The position numbers and the translations under genes are program-made. From NCBI GenBank assembly GCA_009859145.1, contig VRVR01000011.1, forward strand, positions 136,097 through 200,096: a DNA stretch of 64,000 bases, read 5' to 3'. Under the pieces are notes generated by a model. That model had not been told where the DNA came from. It made no database searches and saw nothing but the letters and a program-made list of their open reading frames with translations. This document shows positions 57,842-64,000 of this stretch, in pieces. Within the stretch, counting starts at the first letter, position 1. Each line of letters opens with the position of its first letter. This DNA comes from Andalucia godoyi. Lineage: Eukaryota; Discoba; Jakobea; Jakobida; Andaluciidae.

Positions 57842-60691
57842 TCATTCTCCACTGCGATAAAACATATTAAAGTTGATTCGCATCAGAAACGGTGACAAAA
57901 ACGTTGCGTTTCCCGTGGCAACCATTTTGGTGATAATGGTAATCAGCACATCCACAGCAGCAGAGAATCGATCACGAATGACAGGGACCGTTTGCAAACC
58001 AAATGAGAATTCTCGAATCAACTGCAATATTTTTGATACCTGATTCCACACAACACGCATCTGAGGAGTCACCAGGCAGCGATTGGCAGCGCCGCGAACA
58101 TAGGTGCGGTGAATTTCTACGAGTTGCTGCAAGTCTCTTGCCTTGTCAATCTTATCGGATAAATCTGCCCACGTTATTCCAATTGCCTCGCTCATCAAAT
58201 AATAAAGAAGCGCGTCCAGGAATTGGATCATGGAGAATCGCAGCATGAGTGCTCCAAATGATCCAGAAACACTCTCCATGCTTTTCTCTCTGCACAGGTG
58301 TCGCGCATGATGGATTTGAAGAAGAAATCGGAAGACGGATTGATAGTGCGAAACACAGTCGCGATCTAACAGGGAGGATATCGGATACGGAACATCGTAC
58401 GAAAAGGACAGACAATCAATCGCATCAAGAGTGGAGAAGCCATTCTTGTGTCTGCGCGTGTCCGAAATGCCAAGACTTGTTGCTGTCGTGGAGGCGGTGA
58501 TCGAAGACTGGTCGTTCTCCATCGAAATGTTCACCCGAAAACGATCAAGATACTCTCTGTGAAGATAACCGCAAGTGTCTACCGATTCGACAAAGAAGCC
58601 AGTAATGGTGGAAGAAAGGAGCATTCCGGATGTGGAAAACAGCCGAGAATAGAATTCGTAGCAAAGGTCCCCCTGCTCCATAAAATACACGGCGCGAAGT
58701 GTCGCCAAATGAATCAAGACATGGCAGCGATCCTTGATGAGCGTTGAGAAGGAGCTGGATAAGAAAGATACTTGGAGGTTCACACGATCGGCCAAGTCCT
58801 CATGGAGGTGGTCTACCAATCTGGATGTGCGAGCCGCCACACCGTAAGAAGGCGATTTCGGAGACGCCGCTGAGACCGGAGAATAGACTATTCGAGGTTG
58901 TGAATTTTGTCGCTTCGCAGTGGAACGCAATGACGTTAGTGAGGACTCTGCAAAGTTCTTCTTCCACAGTGGACGGGGAGGCGTTTGCATCGAAGACACG
59001 GCATGCTTGCTTGGCGGGGCGCCAGAAGATGTTTCCGTGTCAGTAGCGTCCGCGTCTGCGTCTCCATCCTCCTCTCCGCTTTCTTTCCACGATGTGCGAA
59101 TGTGCTGCAGCAGTAGAACATTCAAACCCGCCTCGTAGATTGAACCCGCCATCTTCGACGGAATGAATATTGGAACCTTGTCAGGCGCCAGAACGAACCC
59201 GCTGGACTCGTCATTCCGAACAAAAAACTCTTCAAAAGGATCGTGCAGGAATCCCTCGAACACCCAAGTCTCAACAAGCTGCACAAATGGCGCAAACGCC
59301 AGATTCAACATTCCATACATGTCCCCACGATACAAAAGATCGGCTGCGCCTTGACGCTCGAGATCTTGTACGTGATCAAAGATGGAAGACAGGATGTCGG
59401 CCGATCTTGATCCAGCTGTGACATGGCGCTGGCAGATTGAATGGTAAACGGACCATTCCAGAGAAATCTCTTCCGCAAACGTCCTGAGACGCAAAATAGA
59501 AGGCAACTTCACCATGAAGTCTTTCTCAAAATCCGACAGAGCTGCGAACAATTCATGTCTTCGGCTTTCGACATGATATGCGAATCCTGCTGCGGACCAC
59601 CCCGCCAACTGAGAAACAGTCTGCAAAGACGATCGCAGGAAGGATGCCGCCCTTAAAACCTCGGCAATAAACGATCCTGTTATACCCGGAGTTGCATTGG
59701 CCACCACAATGCGGTGAGGAACATATCTGTAAATTCCCAGATCCGCGTGCCATTCCGCAAACTCAACGTCTGCACCACGCAGCACTCCGCAACATTCCCG
59801 AATGAGCTCCTTGGGCTGCACGACTCGCACATGCTCATATACACGGGAATCCGATGCGTTTGTGAACAGTTGTTCGGTGGGTACCGACGATGTTGATACA
59901 ACTTCACGAAGCATCAGGTCATCCAAGGGCTGTGAAAAGAACGATGGTCTCTCTTGACCGAAAGTTCCAAGAAACGACGCAAACAACGTGTCTTGATTCG
60001 ATTCCTGAATTGCACTTTTCTCGGCTGGAAAGTTGCGAATAGGCTCTGTGGTCGAGACGCTCTCGCCGTCTGAAGCCGTGTCCGTGGAACCCATCTCGTT
60101 CGATTCAAAGTCACCCTCTTCACCTTCCTGGGAATCATGGTCAAAATCCAGGGCCCATTCACCAAGATCGCCATCCTTAGCTGACAGTTCATCCCGAATG
60201 AAAGCCGGAAGCTCGTGAATTGGAACGACTGCAGCATTCTCGAAGCGATCCAAGGACGCAACTGAATCCAGATACCGCTGCTTCAGCATATCATCAAAAG
60301 ACTCGAAAAACTCTGACATTTCCTCTGCTGATTTTTCCAAAGGCTTATAAGACACCTCCAGGAGAACAAGCAGTATAGACGCATTCACTCCATCCATTGG
60401 ATTTCCAATGTCTGTTCGCAATACGTGATTCATGGCACGTTGGAGTCGGCTTGCGATTTCCAATTTCGAGTCCAATTCAAATCGATCTATCATCCCCACA
60501 TATCTCTTTTCAACACTCGCTCGAGATGGGGTGAGAAAAGTATGCTCCGTAATAGATTTGTACGCATAATCAAACAACGTGGCAATTTGCCCATCGTCTT
60601 GGACTCCCATTCCAAGTATAAGTGATTCCAGCAATGCCCGCAATTTCAAGTCTCGCTGCGAAGCGTATCGCGACAACATAGGTCTAGCCAT
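57842..60691 (-). CDS. Gamma-tubulin complex component (GCP4/5/6 type, likely GCP5)
   Basis: 949 residues from ATG 60691. It carries the GCP pattern: a helical N-terminus with ALLESLILGMGVQDDGQIAT, the GRIP1 part YLVFCWVYEGFLHDPFEEFFV-like region (LVETWVFEGFLHDPFEEFFV, with VPIFIPSKMAGSIYEAGLNV), and a GRIP2 part with FSLLDAIDC-like FSTLDAIDCLSFSYDVPYPI, YQSVFRFLLQIHHARHLC, and QLVEIHRTYVRGAANRCLVT. GCPs lock gamma-tubulin into the nucleating ring of centrosomes and spindle poles. Length and the acidic segment near 200 are near GCP5, but GCP4 or GCP6 cannot be excluded. Shared direction with the UCH37 gene upstream of it. Confidence 0.82.
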   Translation of the reverse strand: MARPMLSRYASQRDLKLRALLESLILGMGVQDDGQIATLFDYAYKSITEHTFLTPSRASVEKRYVGMIDRFELDSKLEIASRLQRAMNHVLRTDIGNPMDGVNASILLVLLEVSYKPLEKSAEEMSEFFESFDDMLKQRYLDSVASLDRFENAAVVPIHELPAFIRDELSAKDGDLGEWALDFDHDSQEGEEGDFESNEMGSTDTASDGESVSTTEPIRNFPAEKSAIQESNQDTLFASFLGTFGQERPSFFSQPLDDLMLREVVSTSSVPTEQLFTNASDSRVYEHVRVVQPKELIRECCGVLRGADVEFAEWHADLGIYRYVPHRIVVANATPGITGSFIAEVLRAASFLRSSLQTVSQLAGWSAAGFAYHVESRRHELFAALSDFEKDFMVKLPSILRLRTFAEEISLEWSVYHSICQRHVTAGSRSADILSSIFDHVQDLERQGAADLLYRGDMYGMLNLAFAPFVQLVETWVFEGFLHDPFEEFFVRNDESSGFVLAPDKVPIFIPSKMAGSIYEAGLNVLLLQHIRTSWKESGEEDGDADADATDTETSSGAPPSKHAVSSMQTPPRPLWKKNFAESSLTSLRSTAKRQNSQPRIVYSPVSAASPKSPSYGVAARTSRLVDHLHEDLADRVNLQVSFLSSSFSTLIKDRCHVLIHLATLRAVYFMEQGDLCYEFYSRLFSTSGMLLSSTITGFFVESVDTCGYLHREYLDRFRVNISMENDQSSITASTTATSLGISDTRRHKNGFSTLDAIDCLSFSYDVPYPISSLLDRDCVSHYQSVFRFLLQIHHARHLCREKSMESVSGSFGALMLRFSMIQFLDALLYYLMSEAIGITWADLSDKIDKARDLQQLVEIHRTYVRGAANRCLVTPQMRVVWNQVSKILQLIREFSFGLQTVPVIRDRFSAAVDVLITIITKMVATGNATFLSPFLMRINFNMFYRSGE

Positions 60692-61163
60692 GACATTCAG
60701 CGATGCTTATTTTCTCTCCGCTACCCAAGTGCTGTTTTTGAAGCCTTTTCGCCTCTTTATCCGTTTCAATAAACAATTCCTTATTGATTGATTCTTTGTT
60801 TATAATTTCATTTTGGAGTTTTGTCTTTGGATGAAGAAAACGGAAGAAATGGAAATGGCGGGAGACTTTTCCAATTTCGTGAGGTGCGTCTACGGTACTG
60901 ACGTTTCTTGTCTCGCGCGACTTGTCTTCCGAGAGTTTACTGTATTTTTTTCTCCACTTGATTCATCATTATTGGCTTTACTCAACCAAGGATCGTTGTG
61001 AGATGGTGATGCGGTGAGATGCGGTCCGCGGGAAATCGAACAGCATGCGGTGCCAGAAGAAGATGTCGGGCAGCACGAACGGAGGAAGAAGAGGAGGGGG
61101 GCGGGAATATATACCAAAACGACACCTTTCAAAAAAACCCTCCCCCCGACAAGACCGCTCGGC
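60692..61163. promoter_or_regulatory. Intergenic region between GCP and UCH37
   Basis: About 470 bp holding the GCP promoter and the UCH37 3' end. TTTATTGATTGATTC near 60780-60795 and an A/G-rich run near 61080-61100 are visible. No gene recognised. Confidence 0.4.
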
Positions 61164-62615
<1,452 letters not shown>

Positions 62616-63257
62616 ATGTCTCTTAAATCCGAACTGCATGCATCCTTGGAAAAGCTAGAGGCGAATGCATTGACGCTGTTCGCTGCGATTTCTCAATACG
62701 AAGGAGCCTCTGCGAAAGTTCCCGAGAAGTTGGTGCGTGTGTTTGAAGAGAATGATCGACTGCAGGAATTGCTGAGCAAATTAAAGCAGCACCAAGAGCG
62801 GCAGTCGCATTTGGAAAAGCTGCAGAAGGAATCACAACAACTGGAAAAGCAGACTCGAAAGACGATTCACACGCTGCTGGAGGCACAGACCGAGCTACTC
62901 AACGCTCAAGATCTTTGCTCTGCAGTACTCCGAAGACAGCCTCAAAAGATCCCGGTGGATACTCTTGTCGAGTATGCTCGACAGATTAGGTTCACATCCA
63001 TGGCTCCATCGTGGTGGCAGCCCGGTCTTGAACTCGGACTGTACAAGCCACCCGCACCCCGAAAGAACGTGGAAGTGCAGCAGAGTTGTTTGTGGCCACA
63101 CTTGCAAGACGCTGGCCAGACCTTGTCGGGCACTGCTTTGGGTCATCCAGAAAAGGTAGAACACGAAGAGATCCACGTTTCGGATGAAATGTTCGCTGCA
63201 AGTCGGAGATCACGAAAGCGTGATCGACAAGAAGAGTTTGAAGACGAGTTCATTTAG
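62616..63257 (+). CDS. MED4: Mediator complex subunit 4
   Basis: 213 residues from ATG 62616 (MSLKSELHASLEKLEANALT); the longer frame starts in the upstream purine repeat and is not used. The first 110 residues are coiled coil (LVRVFEENDRLQELLSKLKQ, ESQQLEKQTRKTIHTLLEAQ). VDTLVEYARQIRFTSMAPSW matches the conserved LIxYAxRIS-type motif of MED4, followed by Pro/Trp-rich sequence and a charged tail ending EFEDEFI. MED4 is in the Mediator middle module, linked with MED7/MED9 in RNA polymerase II transcription. The motif and order support the call; the family is weakly conserved. Confidence 0.82.
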   Translation: MSLKSELHASLEKLEANALTLFAAISQYEGASAKVPEKLVRVFEENDRLQELLSKLKQHQERQSHLEKLQKESQQLEKQTRKTIHTLLEAQTELLNAQDLCSAVLRRQPQKIPVDTLVEYARQIRFTSMAPSWWQPGLELGLYKPPAPRKNVEVQQSCLWPHLQDAGQTLSGTALGHPEKVEHEEIHVSDEMFAASRRSRKRDRQEEFEDEFI

Positions 63258-63497
63258 AGATCCTGCACTTGTCAACTGCGACGCGCACACGCGTGTATAC
63301 TATGCCGAAGAGCACAATATCAAAGGAGCTGAAGAAACTTTTCAGTTTTATATACATTGATTTCGAGGATATGCTGCTGTGTTTTCTGTTGCTCTTGTTC
63401 TGGTTGTTGACAATTTTCTTTCTTGCTTCCATTCCGCGGTGCTCGCTTTTGCGGTCTTTTGGGCCTGTGAAAAAGAAAAATGCTGCCGTAATCATGT

Positions 63498-64000
63498 CTA
63501 TGGGATTACATTCGCAATCACGCATGGGATTGCATCTTCCAACGGCACTTCCAGAGTGAATGAGATCCCGATGTACTTGATAGTGACGGATCCGAGGAAG
63601 GACATTCCGGTCACCCTCTCATTGACGCACTGTGTGTACACCGCAGAATATTCCGGGCCCGTCTTTGTATCCTTCTGCTTGACGACGTACTTTGTTGTTT
63701 TCTTCGCTGGCAATGATTCAGATCCTTTCTCAATTTCAAAGAGGACGAGCCCCGAGGGTGAATGAGTGGCCTTCAGAAGCAGCTTTTGAATCTCCACTTT
63801 GAAGTAGTTGTCATTTTGAATATTCAAAAACATATCCAAATCGTATTGAATGACGAAGTTGTTTCCCTCTTGTCGCAGCGTGAATACAGACTCCGACACG
63901 TTCTTCTCCTTGATTTTGGGAATACGGGGAAAGATAAAGAACAAAATTAAGGCCACGGTTGCAATCGACAGAATGAATCCTAAAAAGCACGAGAGAAACA
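63498..64000 (-). CDS. LEA2-domain single-pass membrane protein, 5' end beyond window
   Basis: Open from the right edge to the stop at 63498 with no ATG inside the window, so the N-terminus is missing. The seen part starts in a hydrophobic helix (FLGFILSIATVALILFFIF), followed by IPKIKEKNV and a LEA14-like beta domain: NNFVIQYDLDMFLNIQNDNY, FKVEIQKLLLKATHSPSG, TTKYVVKQKDTKTGPEYSAV, and GSVTIKYIGISFTLEVP. The type II topology (short inside, LEA2 outside or in the lumen) is like plant NDR1/HIN1 and animal TMEM106 proteins. Role unknown; TMEM106-like proteins act in lysosomes. A CTTTTTAG at 63989-63982 on the minus strand might be a splice acceptor, but the frame is open across it. Confidence 0.65.
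   Translation of the reverse strand, partial: FLSCFLGFILSIATVALILFFIFPRIPKIKEKNVSESVFTLRQEGNNFVIQYDLDMFLNIQNDNYFKVEIQKLLLKATHSPSGLVLFEIEKGSESLPAKKTTKYVVKQKDTKTGPEYSAVYTQCVNERVTGMSFLGSVTIKYIGISFTLEVPLEDAIPCVIANVIP

Noticed and set aside
63269-63559. 96-codon hydrophobic frame between MED4 and the LEA2 gene
   Set aside because: It overlaps the LEA2 coding end and its helix comes from T-rich 3' UTR sequence. A small membrane protein is not excluded but cannot be supported.

Overview
This 64 kb window is nuclear DNA from a free-living eukaryote with a compact, gene-dense genome that has few introns. About 30 protein genes are visible, roughly one per 2 kb, and almost all are uninterrupted reading frames. 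One is a 9.5 kb single-exon HECT E3 ligase. Eukaryotic markers include presenilin, HUWE1/Tom1, MED4, UCH37, a gamma-tubulin complex protein, a Mei2-type RNA-binding protein, an APC/C subunit and a mitochondrial IF-2. A Kintoun/DNAAF2-type dynein assembly factor implies that the organism builds motile flagella. MMAB implies adenosylcobalamin use. The lineage cannot be fixed from the sequence; a heterotrophic flagellate protist fits best (inference).

Layout. 1-6.5 kb: APC6/CDC16 (-, runs off the left edge), an F-box-like protein (+), an ELAPOR-like membrane receptor (-). 6.9-12.9 kb: PDH E2 (+), a first dispersed repeat, taspase (+), a CDC25-like phosphatase (-). 13.4-18.1 kb: presenilin (+), a coiled-coil gene with a clear intron (-), a Spinster-type MFS transporter (+). 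18.9-28.6 kb: unknown protein (-), Kintoun (+), mtIF-2 (-), NIFK (+), TIPRL (-), a tiny membrane protein (-), BolA2 (+). 28.7-43.2 kb: WD40 (-), long coiled coil (+), HUWE1 (+), SDHAF3 (-). 43.5-54.9 kb: Fanzor-like relic A, MMAB (+), small unknown (-), TCF25/RQC1 (+), Mei2-like (+), then an interval with a second copy of the dispersed repeat and Fanzor-like relic B. 54.9-64 kb: IGHMBP2-like helicase (+), Fanzor-like relic C, GCP (-), UCH37 (-), MED4 (+), and a LEA2-domain membrane protein (-, runs off the right edge).

Most neighbours alternate in strand, so the map is a chain of divergent pairs sharing 0.35-0.8 kb upstream regions and convergent pairs separated by as little as 64 bp. The genes are mixed housekeeping functions (cell cycle, ubiquitin, mitochondria, cytoskeleton/cilium, transcription), with no sign of a pathway cluster.

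The most unusual content is in the intergenic DNA. Three short elements (about 43.50-44.18, 54.22-54.66 and 57.53-57.76 kb) encode scraps of a TnpB/Fanzor-type RNA-guided nuclease: the C-terminal zinc-ribbon/DRDWNG segment in A and B, only the tail just after it in C, and in B the N-terminal motif as well. All have lost the catalytic core. They look like short, non-autonomous derivatives of a eukaryotic Fanzor transposon whose intact copy should lie elsewhere in this genome. A second two-copy repeat family (8.62-9.05 and 53.75-53.98 kb) shows the same internal-deletion habit and carries a conserved GCAA-tetraloop hairpin.
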